A DNA stretch of 32,213 nucleotides from Candidatus Sphingomonas excrementigallinarum (GCA_019112965.1 DXIH01000079.1:1-32213); one strand, 5' to 3'; positions 7,611 to 16,818 are shown, counted from the first letter of the stretch. Program-made: numbers and translations. The notes: generated from the letters alone by a model not told the origin.

Positions 7611-9668
7611 ATGCGCTCTCTGCTGATCGCCGCTCTTCTCACGACCGCCATTTCGCCCGTCATGGCCCAGACCACGAACCCCATCGACAAGGCCGCCGTC
7701 GGCCCGGTCAAGCCCAATGCCAAGAACGGTCCCGAGATCGGCGATTTCGGTTTCGACATGGCGGGTCGCGACACGGCAGTGAAGCCGGGCGACGATTTCT
7801 TCGATTATTCCAACGGCACCTGGTACAAGAACACGACGATCCCCGCCGATCGTTCGTCCTATGGCATGTTCCACGTCCTGCAGGACCGCTCGCTGGAACA
7901 GACGCGCACCATCCTAGACGAGGCTACCAAGCAGCCGGGTAACAAGGCGGGCGACTTCTACGCCAGCTTCATGGACGAGGCCGCCGTCAACGCCAAGGGC
8001 GTGGCCCCGGTCAAGCCGTGGCTGAGCGCCATCAAGGGGACCCAGAGCCGCGACGCGCTGGCCATCGAAATGGCCAAGCTTCAGCGGCAGGGCGTCGGCG
8101 CGCCCTTCGGCGTCTATATCGGTCAGGACGACAAGGCGCCCGACACCTATATCCCGAACTTCGGCCAGAGCGGCCTGGGTCTGCCCGACCGCGACTATTA
8201 TCTGAAGGACGACGCCAAACTGGCGACGATCCGCACCGCGTACCAGGCCTATCTCGCCCGGATGCTGACCCTGGCGGGCGAGCCCAATGCCGAGGCGCGG
8301 GCGGCGGCCGTGTTCAACTTCGAAAAGGGGCTGGCGGGCGTTCACTGGACCCGCATCGAGAGCCGCGACGCGGACAAGACCTATAACAAGTGGATGGCCG
8401 CCGACTTTGCCGCCAAGGCACCGGGCTTCCCCTGGGCGCAATATATGCAGACGCTGGGCGTCGCAGGCCGTCCCGCCTATCTGGTCGCACAGCCCAGCGC
8501 GATCACCGGCGAAGCCAAACTGTATAGCGAAGCGCCGCTGAACGTCCTTCAGGACTATGCGATGCTGAAGGTCCTGCGCAGCTATGCGGGCTATCTGTCG
8601 AGCGACTTCGACAAGACCAACTTCGCCTTCTACGGCACGACCCTGTCGGGCACGCCGCAGCAGCAGGCGCGGTGGAAGCGAGGCGTCGGCCTGGTCTCCG
8701 AGGGTCTGGGTGAAGAGGTCGGCAAGCAATATGTCGCCAAATATTTCCCGCCCGAATCGAAGGCCGCCGCCGACGCGTTGGTCAAGAACCTGATCTCGGC
8801 GATGGGCGACCGGCTGCGCAACCTGGAATGGATGGCGCCCGAGACCAAGCAGAAGGCGCTGGCCAAGCTCGCCGCGTTCACGCCCAAGATCGGCTATCCC
8901 GACAAGTGGAAGGATTACTCCGCACTGCAGATCCAGCGTGGCGATCTGGTCGGTAACGTCGCGCGCGCCAATGCCTTCGAGTTCCAGCGCGACCTCAACA
9001 AGCTGGGCCAGCCGATCGATCGCGGTGAATGGTTCATGACGCCGATGACGATCAACGCCTATGCCAACCCGCCGATGAACGAGATCGTGTTCCCGGCGGC
9101 GATCCTCCAGCCGCCCTTCTTCGATCCGAAGGCGGACCCGGCGGTCAATTATGGCGGCATCGGCGCGGTGATCGGGCATGAGATCAGCCACCATTTCGAC
9201 GATCAGGGCCGCAAGTATGACGCCACCGGCAAGCTGACCGACTGGTGGACGCCGCAGGACGTGGCGCGGTTCAAGACCTTCACCGACGCACTGGTGAAGC
9301 AGTATGACGGCTATGAGCCGCTGCCCGGCCAGCATATCCAGGGCGGCCTGACGCTGGGCGAGAACATCGCCGATCTGGCGGGCCTGACCGTCGCGCTCGA
9401 CGCCTATCACAAGTCACTGGGCGGCAAGCCCGCGCCGGTGATCGACGGCACGACCGGCGACCAGCGCTTCTATTATGGCTGGGCGCAGGTGTGGCGGACG
9501 AAGTGGCGCGAACCGGCGCTGCGCCAGGCGCTGCTGTCCGATCCGCACTCGCCGGGGCATGAGCGCGTGCTGACCGTGCGCAACCTCGATCCCTGGTATG
9601 CCGCGTTCGGCGTCAAGCCGACCGACAAGATGGCGCTGACGCCGCAGCAGCGCGTCCGCATCTGGTAA
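7611..9668 (+). CDS. M13 family (neprilysin-like) secreted zinc metallopeptidase, copy 1
   Basis: Exported zinc endopeptidase of 685 aa, likely acting on oligopeptides in the periplasm or outside the cell. A signal peptide is visible (MRSLLIAALLTTAISPVMA, then QTT). The large helical N-terminal domain begins with the family segment VKPGDDFFDYSNGTWYKN. The catalytic domain has the substrate-binding NAYANPPMNEIVFPA loop and LQPPFF, the zinc motif HEISHHFDD (HExxH), and the third ligand in GENIADLAGL (ExxxD). It also has the late HSPGHERV, giving the His and Arg that match the neprilysin active site, and the closing RVRIW tail typical of M13. It is followed by a strong terminator and then a close paralog. 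Confidence 0.96.
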   Translation: MRSLLIAALLTTAISPVMAQTTNPIDKAAVGPVKPNAKNGPEIGDFGFDMAGRDTAVKPGDDFFDYSNGTWYKNTTIPADRSSYGMFHVLQDRSLEQTRTILDEATKQPGNKAGDFYASFMDEAAVNAKGVAPVKPWLSAIKGTQSRDALAIEMAKLQRQGVGAPFGVYIGQDDKAPDTYIPNFGQSGLGLPDRDYYLKDDAKLATIRTAYQAYLARMLTLAGEPNAEARAAAVFNFEKGLAGVHWTRIESRDADKTYNKWMAADFAAKAPGFPWAQYMQTLGVAGRPAYLVAQPSAITGEAKLYSEAPLNVLQDYAMLKVLRSYAGYLSSDFDKTNFAFYGTTLSGTPQQQARWKRGVGLVSEGLGEEVGKQYVAKYFPPESKAAADALVKNLISAMGDRLRNLEWMAPETKQKALAKLAAFTPKIGYPDKWKDYSALQIQRGDLVGNVARANAFEFQRDLNKLGQPIDRGEWFMTPMTINAYANPPMNEIVFPAAILQPPFFDPKADPAVNYGGIGAVIGHEISHHFDDQGRKYDATGKLTDWWTPQDVARFKTFTDALVKQYDGYEPLPGQHIQGGLTLGENIADLAGLTVALDAYHKSLGGKPAPVIDGTTGDQRFYYGWAQVWRTKWREPALRQALLSDPHSPGHERVLTVRNLDPWYAAFGVKPTDKMALTPQQRVRIW

Positions 9669-9682
9669 TCGACCGAATGACA

Positions 9683-9714
9683 GGCCCTCCGGCACCGACC
9701 GGGGGGCCTTTTTT
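9683..9714 (+). terminator. Strong intrinsic terminator between the two M13 genes
   Basis: GGCCCTCCGG (9683-9692) pairs with CCGGGGGGCC (9699-9708) over 10 bp with one G-U wobble and a 6-nt loop, followed directly by TTTTTT (9709-9714). It is the best intrinsic terminator in the window. The Shine-Dalgarno of the next gene begins only about 5 nt after the T-run. Confidence 0.9.
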
Positions 9715-9729
9715 GCTTTGGAGAGAATG

Positions 9730-11757
9730 ATGAAGAGCTTGGCCATCGCCGCGCTGCTCGGCGCGACCGCGATCACGGGAACCGTGGCGCTGAACGCGCA
9801 GGATCGCCCCGCCGCCGCCAACGGCCCGACCTATGGGCGTTTCGGCTTCGACGAAAAGGGCATGGACAAGTCCGTGCGCCCCGGTGACGACTTCTATGGC
9901 TTTGCCAATGGCGAATGGGCAAAGACCACCGCCATCCCTGCGGACAAGTCCAGCTATGGTGCGTTCGACAAACTCGCCGACCTGTCGCGGGAGCGCACCC
10001 ACACCATCCTGGAACAGGCCAAGGGGCAGGGGAACCAGATCGGTACCGCCTATGCGACCTATCTCGACACCGCCACGATCGAGGCCAAGGGGCTGGCGCC
10101 GATCCAGCCCTGGCTGAGCCGGATCAAGGGGCTGAACGACAAGTCGGGCTACGCCGCCTTGCTGGCCGAGGCAGATCGCAACGGCGTCGGCATCCCCTTC
10201 GGTTCGGGTGTCGGCCAGGATGCGCGCCAGCCCAATCTCTACACCGTCGGCTTGCGTCAGTCCGGCCTGGGGATGCCCGACCGCGACTATTATCTGAGCG
10301 ACGATCCCAAGCTGACGGCCGCGCGCGCCGCCTATCAGGCGCATCTGGCCAAGATGCTGACCATGGCGGGCGAATCGGATGCCGAGGCGCGCGCGCAAGC
10401 TGTCGTCGCCTTCGAGACGCAGATCGCCAAGGTTCACTGGACCCGGATCGACAGCCGCGACCGGACCAAGACCTATAACAAGATGAGCGTCGCCGATCTG
10501 GCGAAGACCGCACCCGGCTTCGACTTCGCGACCTATCTGAAGGGGGTCGGCACGCCGGTCGATACGTTGGTCGTGGCGCAGCCGACGGCCGTGAAGGGCA
10601 TCGCCGCGCTCATTCAGTCGACGCCGATCGCGGTGCTGAAGGACCAGTTGCTGGTCCGCTCGCTCGACGAGTTCGCCGATGTCCTGCCCGCCAAGTTCGA
10701 TCAGGAACAGTTCGCCTTCTACGGCACCGTCCTGTCGGGCACGCCGCAGCAGCAGGATCGCTGGAAGCGTGCGGTCGACTTCACCAGCAGCGCGCTCGCC
10801 GATGAGGTGAGCAAGGTCTATGTCGCACGCTATTTTCCGCCCGCGACCAAGCTGGCGGCCGACGCGCTGGTCAAGAACGTGCTCGCCGCGATGAGCAAGC
10901 GCATCGACCAGCTCGACTGGATGGCCCCCGAGACCAAGGCGAAGGCGCATGTGAAGCTGGCCGCCTTCACCCCCAAGATCGGCTATCCCGATCGCTGGAA
11001 GGATTATTCGGGCCTGAAGATCGTCAGCGGCGACGCCTTCGGCAACGCGCTGCGTGCCGCGCAGTGGCGGCATCAGGACAATATCGGCCATCTCGGCAAG
11101 CCGATCCAGCGCTGGGAATGGGGCATGACGCCGATGACGGTCAACGCCTATGCCAATTTCGGCATGGTCGAGATCGTCTTCCCCGCCGCGATCCTGCAAC
11201 CGCCGTTCTTCGATCCCAAGGCCGATCCGGCGGTCAATTATGGTGGTATCGGTGCGGTGATCGGTCACGAGCTGAGCCATCATTTCGACGATCAGGGGTC
11301 GAAGTTCGACGCCAAAGGCCAACTGACCGACTGGTGGACGGACGGCGACGTCAAGGCGTTCAAGGAGCGGACGGCGGCCCTGGTGAAGCAGTATGACGCC
11401 TATGAGCCGCTACCCGGCCTGCATGTGAAGGGCGCGCTGACCCTGGGTGAGAATGTCGCCGATCTGGCGGGCCTGTCCGTCGCTTATGACGCCTATCACG
11501 CGTCGTTGAAGGGCAAGACCGCGCCGGTGATCGACGGCTTTACTGGCGACCAGCGCTTCTATCTGGGTTGGGCACAGGTGTGGCGGCGCAATTACCGCGA
11601 GGCGAACCTGCGTAACCGCCTGCTGACCGATCCGCATTCCCCGTCGCAGCAGCGGGCCTGGGTCGTGCGCAACCTCGACCCCTGGTATGCGGCATATAAG
11701 CCCAAGCCGGACGAGAAGCTGTATCTCACGCCGGAACAGCGTGTCCGGATCTGGTAA
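9730..11757 (+). CDS. M13 family (neprilysin-like) secreted zinc metallopeptidase, copy 2
   Basis: Tandem paralog of the preceding gene, 675 aa from the ATG at 9730. That ATG sits about 5 nt after GGAGAG; the ATG at 9727 is also possible but very close to it. A signal peptide is visible (MKSLAIAALLGATAITGTVALNA, then QDRP). Active-site motifs are intact: HELSHHFDD, GENVADLAGL, the late HSPSQQRAW with His and Arg, and the RVRIW tail. The substrate-binding loop reads NAYANFGMVEIVFPA. The conserved second Asn of this loop (NAFYxxxxNxIVFPA in neprilysin, and present in copy 1) is Val here, which may alter specificity. The 61-bp gap upstream is largely a terminator, so the source of its transcript is unclear. 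Confidence 0.95.
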   Translation: MKSLAIAALLGATAITGTVALNAQDRPAAANGPTYGRFGFDEKGMDKSVRPGDDFYGFANGEWAKTTAIPADKSSYGAFDKLADLSRERTHTILEQAKGQGNQIGTAYATYLDTATIEAKGLAPIQPWLSRIKGLNDKSGYAALLAEADRNGVGIPFGSGVGQDARQPNLYTVGLRQSGLGMPDRDYYLSDDPKLTAARAAYQAHLAKMLTMAGESDAEARAQAVVAFETQIAKVHWTRIDSRDRTKTYNKMSVADLAKTAPGFDFATYLKGVGTPVDTLVVAQPTAVKGIAALIQSTPIAVLKDQLLVRSLDEFADVLPAKFDQEQFAFYGTVLSGTPQQQDRWKRAVDFTSSALADEVSKVYVARYFPPATKLAADALVKNVLAAMSKRIDQLDWMAPETKAKAHVKLAAFTPKIGYPDRWKDYSGLKIVSGDAFGNALRAAQWRHQDNIGHLGKPIQRWEWGMTPMTVNAYANFGMVEIVFPAAILQPPFFDPKADPAVNYGGIGAVIGHELSHHFDDQGSKFDAKGQLTDWWTDGDVKAFKERTAALVKQYDAYEPLPGLHVKGALTLGENVADLAGLSVAYDAYHASLKGKTAPVIDGFTGDQRFYLGWAQVWRRNYREANLRNRLLTDPHSPSQQRAWVVRNLDPWYAAYKPKPDEKLYLTPEQRVRIW

Positions 11758-11770
11758 ATCTCATTCGTCG

Positions 11771-11802
11771 CCCGGCACGGATCGCGCTTGACCCGTGCCG
11801 GG
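11771..11802. terminator. Perfect 10-bp hairpin after the second M13 gene, reaching the cckA leader
   Basis: CCCGGCACGG (11771-11780) and CCGTGCCGGG (11793-11802) form a perfect stem with a 12-nt loop, extendable by a G-U pair. It lies 13 bp past the M13 stop. No T-run directly follows; a T6 run occurs at 11818-11823, inside or just before the cckA coding region depending on the start used. It is either a terminator without a canonical U-tract or a cckA leader structure. Confidence 0.5.
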
Positions 11803-11812
11803 TGGCCGGATG

Positions 11813-14245
11813 ATGAGTTTTTTCATGGCGACCGCGTCCTTCGAAAAATTTCATCCCACCCGCGTGGCGGCCGCCGTATCGATTGCCAGCGGGGTGGGCG
11901 CGGGCGCTCTGCTATTCTTCGCGATCCGTAGCTGGATCGTCGCGGCGGGTTTTCTTGCCACCGCGCTGCTGGCTTTTGGAGTGATCCTGGTCTGGCGGAT
12001 CTTAACGCCCAAGGCCGAACAGACCCGGCGAAGCGTCGACTGGGATTTCGCGCGCGTCGTCGCGGACGCCAGCCTGGACGCGATCGCGGTAACGGACAGG
12101 GCAGGGCGGCTCGTCTGCGCGAACGACGCCTATGCTTCGCTATTCCCGATGATGCCGACCCCGCCGGGGGTTCCGCTTGACGCCACCTCGGTCGAGGCAC
12201 TGGCGCAGGCCGGTCGCAACGCCTGGCGCGACGGCCTCGGCCGGGCGGATCGGATCGCGGTGATGGGGACCGAGTTGTCGGTGCTCGTCACGCGCGCCGG
12301 TGACGAGGCGGACCTGCTGGTCTGGCGCTTCGCGATCGCCGAGGAACAGGATCTGGCCGAGACGGTCGAGCGGTTGATCGGCGGCATCCATGGCGACCGG
12401 CTGGGGGCGGCGGGTATCATGACTGCCCTGATCGCCCCCGATGGCCGGGTCCGTGCCGCCAACCGCGTGCTGTGTGCCCGCGCGATGGGCGGCGAGATGA
12501 TCTCGATCGTCGGGCGAGAGTTCGCGACGTTCCTGGCGCATGATCCGGGCGGGCAGGTCCGCTTTTCCTCCGAACTGGCCAAGGGTGACGGCAAGCCGCT
12601 GCGTATCCTGCAAATCCCGTTCGTCGAGGGTGAGGGCGCGCCGATGCTGGTCGCATTGCTCGACGAGGAGGAACAACTGGTCGCGCCCGCAGGCACGAGT
12701 GCGGGCAGCCATGTGCGCGGCCTCGTATCGCTGATGCCCTTCGGCATTGCGCTGGTCGATCGCGACGGACGCTTTATCCAGATGAACTCGGCCTTCATGC
12801 GCGCCGCCGGGGTCAGCGGCACCGCACCGCCGCTCTATCCAGGCGATCTGGTGGTGCGCGAGGACAAGGCGGCGGTCGCCGACGCGATCCGGCGCTTTGC
12901 CAGCGGGGCGACCCATTCGGCCGACATGGCGGTGCGGCTGAAGGATCACCCGGAAGAGCCGGTCGCGCTGACCATCGCGGGTGCGCGCGGGTTGGGCGAG
13001 GCGGCTGTGCTGCTCAGCCTGAAGGACAATTCCGAGGAGAGCCGCCTGAAGCGCGAAGTCGCGCAGGCGACCAAGATGCAGGCGGTGGGCCAGCTCGCGG
13101 GCGGTGTCGCGCACGATTTCAACAACATCCTGACCGCAATCATCGGCCATTGCGACCTGATGCTGATGCGCCACTCGCCCGGCGACAGCGATTATGACGA
13201 TATCCAGCAGATTCGCACCAACTCCAACCGGGCGGCCAGTCTGACCCGTCAGCTGCTCGCCTTCTCGCGTCAGCAGACGCTTCGCCCCCAAATCCTGCAA
13301 CTGCCCGATGTCGTGTCGGAGGTGTCGAATCTCCTCAAGCGGCTGCTCGGCGAGCGGGTACGACTGGACGTCAGCCATGGCCGCAATCTCGGCCCGGTTC
13401 GCGCCGATCCGGGGCAGCTGGAACAGGTGGTCGTCAACCTGGCGGTCAATGCGCGCGATGCGATCCTGGAGAATGAACCGGCGGGCGGCGGCATCCTGAC
13501 CATTCAGACCCGCGCCGTGTCGATGGCCGATGCACGCGCGCTCAACAACGATATCCTGCCTGCCGCCGATTACACCGCGCTCATCATGAGCGATAACGGC
13601 ACCGGCATCCCGCCTGAAATCCTGGGCAAGATCTTCGAGCCCTTCTTCACGACCAAGGAGCTGGGCAAGGGCACCGGGCTGGGATTGTCGACCGTCTATG
13701 GCATCATCAAACAGTCGGGCGGCTATATCTTTGCCGACTCCGCCCCGGGCGGTGGTGCCAAATTCTCCATCTATCTGCCGGTCCATGCCGCCCCGGCCGT
13801 ATCCCCCGCCAAGGCGAACCCAGCCAAGCCACCCGCCAAGGTCACGACCCCCTGGGGCTCAGGTACGATCCTGCTCGTCGAGGACGAGGACATGGTCCGC
13901 GCCGTGGCGGAGCGCGCGCTGTCGCGGCAGGGCTATACCGTGATCTCGGCGGAGAATGGCGAGGCCGCGCTCGAAATGCTGGACAAACATGGCAAGCCCG
14001 ACCTCCTGATCTCCGACGTGGTCATGCCGACGATGGACGGGCCGACGATGGTCGGACTAGTCCGCAAGCGTTATCCCGACCTCGCCGTGCTGTTCATGTC
14101 GGGCTATGCCGAGGAGCAGCTGCGAAAGTCGATCACTTTGCCCAATGTCGGCTTCCTGCCCAAGCCCTTCTCCGTCCAGCAATTGGCCGAGGCGACCCAG
14201 GCCGCGCTGACCCAGGGGGGCGGGGCGGCGTCCGATAACAACTAG
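11813..14245 (+). CDS. cckA: Hybrid sensor kinase/response regulator CckA
   Basis: Membrane-bound hybrid kinase at the top of the CckA-ChpT-CtrA phosphorelay, which controls cell cycle or motility programmes in alphaproteobacteria. It is 810 aa from the ATG at 11813; ATG at 11810 and 11825 are alternatives, and no Shine-Dalgarno decides. Two transmembrane helices lie near the N-terminus (about residues 15-65), followed by PAS-like regions (about 80-400). The HisKA domain has VGQLAGGVAHDFNNILTAI with H434, and the HATPase domain has NLAVNARDAI, DNGTGIP and GTGLGLSTVYGI. The C-terminal receiver domain (about 685-800) has LLVEDED, phospho-acceptor D735 in LISDVVMP, and FLPKPF. The kinase core closely matches CckA as I know it. 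A separate single-domain regulator follows 27 bp later. Confidence 0.93.
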   Translation: MSFFMATASFEKFHPTRVAAAVSIASGVGAGALLFFAIRSWIVAAGFLATALLAFGVILVWRILTPKAEQTRRSVDWDFARVVADASLDAIAVTDRAGRLVCANDAYASLFPMMPTPPGVPLDATSVEALAQAGRNAWRDGLGRADRIAVMGTELSVLVTRAGDEADLLVWRFAIAEEQDLAETVERLIGGIHGDRLGAAGIMTALIAPDGRVRAANRVLCARAMGGEMISIVGREFATFLAHDPGGQVRFSSELAKGDGKPLRILQIPFVEGEGAPMLVALLDEEEQLVAPAGTSAGSHVRGLVSLMPFGIALVDRDGRFIQMNSAFMRAAGVSGTAPPLYPGDLVVREDKAAVADAIRRFASGATHSADMAVRLKDHPEEPVALTIAGARGLGEAAVLLSLKDNSEESRLKREVAQATKMQAVGQLAGGVAHDFNNILTAIIGHCDLMLMRHSPGDSDYDDIQQIRTNSNRAASLTRQLLAFSRQQTLRPQILQLPDVVSEVSNLLKRLLGERVRLDVSHGRNLGPVRADPGQLEQVVVNLAVNARDAILENEPAGGGILTIQTRAVSMADARALNNDILPAADYTALIMSDNGTGIPPEILGKIFEPFFTTKELGKGTGLGLSTVYGIIKQSGGYIFADSAPGGGAKFSIYLPVHAAPAVSPAKANPAKPPAKVTTPWGSGTILLVEDEDMVRAVAERALSRQGYTVISAENGEAALEMLDKHGKPDLLISDVVMPTMDGPTMVGLVRKRYPDLAVLFMSGYAEEQLRKSITLPNVGFLPKPFSVQQLAEATQAALTQGGGAASDNN

Positions 14246-14272
14246 CGGCTGGCGCGAGGCGCAAAGCATGTT

Positions 14273-14635
14273 ATGGCGATGGGGATGACAGAGCCCGTGC
14301 AGATCCTCATCGTCGAGGACGAACCCCTGATCGCCATGATGCTCGAGGACTTCCTGGACGTTCTCGACAAACAGGTCGCGGGCACCGTGGACAGCGTGGA
14401 CGACGCGCTGGCGCGGGTGGCCGAGGGCGGTATCGATGCCGCCATTCTCGACGTCAACCTGCGTGGCGGCCAGAAGAGCACCCCCGTCGCCGAAGCGTTG
14501 GCGGAGCGCGGTGTACCCTTCGTCTTCGCCACTGGCGGCGCGGACGACGCGGTGGATGAGCGGTTCCGCGATCGGCCGCGCCTGCAAAAGCCGTTCACGA
14601 TGGACGGTGTGGCGAAAGCCTTGGGTTCGCTCTGA
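14273..14635 (+). CDS. Single-domain response regulator
   Basis: Stand-alone receiver domain of 120 aa with no output domain. Visible residues are the acidic pocket (IVEDEP), the phospho-acceptor Asp in AAILDVNLRGG (D60 from this start), the switch Thr in VFATGG, and the conserved Lys in RLQKPF. Start codons at 14273, 14279 and 14285 (MTEPVQ) are in frame and Shine-Dalgarno support is weak for each, so the N-terminus may be up to four residues shorter. It lies 27 bp after cckA on the same strand, so cotranscription is likely. By position it might receive or drain phosphate from CckA, but single-domain regulators in this group often serve HWE/HisKA_2 kinases, and the sequence does not settle which. 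Confidence 0.88.
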   Translation: MAMGMTEPVQILIVEDEPLIAMMLEDFLDVLDKQVAGTVDSVDDALARVAEGGIDAAILDVNLRGGQKSTPVAEALAERGVPFVFATGGADDAVDERFRDRPRLQKPFTMDGVAKALGSL

Positions 14636-14723
14636 CCCGCTGACGCTTGATCGGGCTCGGAATTTGGGCCTCTTGCGAAATTTGCTTGCGTCTGGGGCGG
14701 GTCTGGCGACATAGGCCTGCGCC

Positions 14724-16445
14724 ATGACACGCCAATTCGACAAGTCTCGCCTGCCGTCCCGCCACGTTTCCGTCGGCCCGGAGCGCGCACCCCATCGCAG
14801 CTATTATTATGCGATGGGCATTCAGAAAGAAGATATTGCCAAGCCCTTCGTAGCGCTGGCGAGCGCGGGCAACAACTCGGCGCCTTGCAATACGACGCTC
14901 GATGCGCAGGCCGACGCCGCGCAGGCGGGCGTCATTCGCGGCGGTGGCATGCCGCGCCGGTTCAACACCATCACCGTGACCGACGGCATCGCGATGGGCC
15001 ATCAGGGGATGAAGTCTTCGCTGGTGAGCCGCGAGGTCATCGCCGATTCGGTCGAGCTGTCGGTACGCGGCCACTGCTATGACGCGCTGGTCGGCTTCGC
15101 GGGCTGCGACAAGTCGTTGCCCGGCATGATGATGTCGATGCTGCGCCTGAATGTGCCGTCGATCTTTGTCTATGGCGGCTCGATCCTGCCCGGCCGTCAT
15201 CAGGACCGCGACGTGACCGTGGTCGACGTGTTTGAGGCGGTGGGCCAGCATGCGGCGGGCAACTGCCCGCTCCATGATCTGATCGCGCTCGAAAAGGTCG
15301 CCTGTCCCGGACACGGCGCGTGCGGCGGCCAGTTCACCGCCAACACCATGGCGTGCGTCGGCGAGGCGATCGGCCTGTCGCTGCCCAACAGCAACATGAT
15401 GCCGGCCCCCTTCCTAGACCGTCACGGCATCGCCGAGGCGGCAGGCGAGCAGGTCATGGAACTGATCGCGCGCAACATCCGTCCGCGCGACATCTGCACC
15501 CGCGAAGCGTTCGAGAACGCCGCGCGCGTCGTGGCCGCGACCGGCGGCTCGACCAATGCCGGGCTTCACTTGCCCGCCATGGCGAACGAGGCGGGGATCG
15601 ACTTCGACCTGTTCGACGTGGCCGAAATCTTCAAGACCACGCCCTATATCGCCGATCTCAAGCCTGGCGGTCGTTATGTCGCCAAGGACATGTACGAGGC
15701 GGGCGGCGTCTATATGCTGATGAAGACGCTGCTGGCGGGCGGGTTCCTGCACGGCGACTGCATCACCGTGACCGGCAAGACGCTGGCCGAGAATATCGAT
15801 GAGGTCACCTGGAACCCGGACCAGAAGGTCATCTACGACGTGAAGACGCCGCTTAGCCCGACCGGCGGCGTAGTCGGCCTGCGCGGTTCGCTGGCGCCGG
15901 AGGGCGCGATCGTGAAGGTCGCGGGCATGAAGCGCCTTCAGTTCGAGGGGACCGCCAAGGTCTTCGACTGCGAGGAAGAGGCGTTCGCGGCCGTGGAGGC
16001 ACGCGCCATCACCGAGGGCACGGTCGTCGTCATCCGCTATGAAGGGCCGAAGGGTGGTCCGGGCATGCGCGAGATGCTGTCGACCACGGCGGCGCTTTAC
16101 GGCCAGGGGTTGGGCGAGAAGGTGGCACTCATCACCGATGGCCGTTTCTCGGGCGGTACGCGCGGCTTCTGCATCGGTCATGTCGGCCCCGAGGCGGCCG
16201 ATGGTGGCCCGATCGCGCTGGTCGAGAATGGCGACACGATCCGCATCGATGCCGAAGCAGGGACGATCGACCTGCTGGTCGAACCCGCCGTACTGGACGA
16301 GCGCCGTGCTCGTTGGACGCCGCGCGTGAACGATTATCAGGCCGGTGTGTTGTGGCGCTATGCCCAGAATGTCGGCCCCGCGCATCAGGGCGCGGTCACG
16401 CACCCCGGCGCCAAGTCCGAGCGCCATGTCTATGCGGATATCTGA
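14724..16445 (+). CDS. ilvD: Dihydroxy-acid dehydratase
   Basis: Iron-sulfur enzyme that dehydrates 2,3-dihydroxy-isovalerate and its methylvalerate analogue to the keto acids of valine, leucine and isoleucine synthesis. It is 573 aa, about the length of the short IlvD class. Cluster-binding cysteines are C55 (NNSAPCNT), C128 (GCDKSLPG) and C200 ([14 protein letters not shown]). Other family segments are [22 protein letters not shown], and the C-terminal [20 protein letters not shown]. These favour IlvD over the related Edd. An AGG lies 8 nt before the ATG. Its last 14 nt overlap the next gene, a small lipoprotein. Confidence 0.95.
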   Translation: MTRQFDKSRLPSRHVSVGPERAPHRSYYYAMGIQKEDIAKPFVALASAGNNSAPCNTTLDAQADAAQAGVIRGGGMPRRFNTITVTDGIAMGHQGMKSSLVSREVIADSVELSVRGHCYDALVGFAGCDKSLPGMMMSMLRLNVPSIFVYGGSILPGRHQDRDVTVVDVFEAVGQHAAGNCPLHDLIALEKVACPGHGACGGQFTANTMACVGEAIGLSLPNSNMMPAPFLDRHGIAEAAGEQVMELIARNIRPRDICTREAFENAARVVAATGGSTNAGLHLPAMANEAGIDFDLFDVAEIFKTTPYIADLKPGGRYVAKDMYEAGGVYMLMKTLLAGGFLHGDCITVTGKTLAENIDEVTWNPDQKVIYDVKTPLSPTGGVVGLRGSLAPEGAIVKVAGMKRLQFEGTAKVFDCEEEAFAAVEARAITEGTVVVIRYEGPKGGPGMREMLSTTAALYGQGLGEKVALITDGRFSGGTRGFCIGHVGPEAADGGPIALVENGDTIRIDAEAGTIDLLVEPAVLDERRARWTPRVNDYQAGVLWRYAQNVGPAHQGAVTHPGAKSERHVYADI

Positions 16446-16818
16446 TCCGTGGTGGCTGGCCGGTGCCTTGGCGCTGGCCGGCTGCTCGGGCGGGCCGGAA
16501 GAACGGCAGGCGGCGGCGCAGAACAGTCCCGCCGCCGAGCAGAAGCCCGGCCTGGCGATCGACTGTGCGCTGGCGGGGGCGTCTGCCTTTGCGCGCGACT
16601 GTACGGCGGAACAGTCGGGGGATGGCGATGCGGTGATTCTGACCGTGCGGCATCCTGACGGCGGTTTCCGGCGGCTTCAGGTGACGCAAGACGGACATGG
16701 TGTGGCAGCGGCCGACGGGGCCCAGCCTGCTTCGGTAACGATCGCGGGAGACCGGCAGATCGAGGTGGCGGTTGATGGCGACCGCTACCGACTACCTGCC
16801 ACGGTGGGAACGCCATGA
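16432..16818 (+). CDS. Small predicted lipoprotein of unknown function
   Basis: A 128-aa protein with a lipoprotein signal peptide: [18 protein letters not shown], where LAGC is a lipobox and the Cys would be lipidated after export. The mature part has a low-complexity Ala/Gln/Glu spacer, then two cysteines about 12 residues apart ([15 protein letters not shown]), then a beta-rich segment with [11 protein letters not shown] and a C-terminal DRYRLPA. No enzyme family was recognised. The start at 16432 (or 16426) lies inside the end of ilvD in another frame; the long upstream extension of this frame only shadows ilvD. Its stop overlaps the start of the nnr gene (ATGA), so it is probably translated as part of the ilvD-nnr transcript. 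It may assist envelope integrity, but that is a guess. Confidence 0.7.
   Translation: MRISDPWWLAGALALAGCSGGPEERQAAAQNSPAAEQKPGLAIDCALAGASAFARDCTAEQSGDGDAVILTVRHPDGGFRRLQVTQDGHGVAAADGAQPASVTIAGDRQIEVAVDGDRYRLPATVGTP

Noticed and set aside
7914..9410. Long minus-strand ORF (498 aa) opposite M13 copy 1
   Set aside because: It is antisense to a clear peptidase gene, has no recognisable family, is rich in Arg, Gly and Leu, and reflects the GC-rich codon pattern of the real gene.
9613..11322. Long minus-strand ORF (569 aa) opposite M13 copy 2
   Set aside because: Same reason. Its similarity to the ORF opposite copy 1 simply mirrors the similarity of the two peptidase genes.
12140..13786. Minus-strand ORF (548 aa) opposite cckA
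   Set aside because: A shadow frame of a strongly supported kinase gene; no domain is visible.
14885..16636. Small ORFs inside ilvD on both strands
   Set aside because: All lie inside a complete IlvD frame with intact cluster cysteines.
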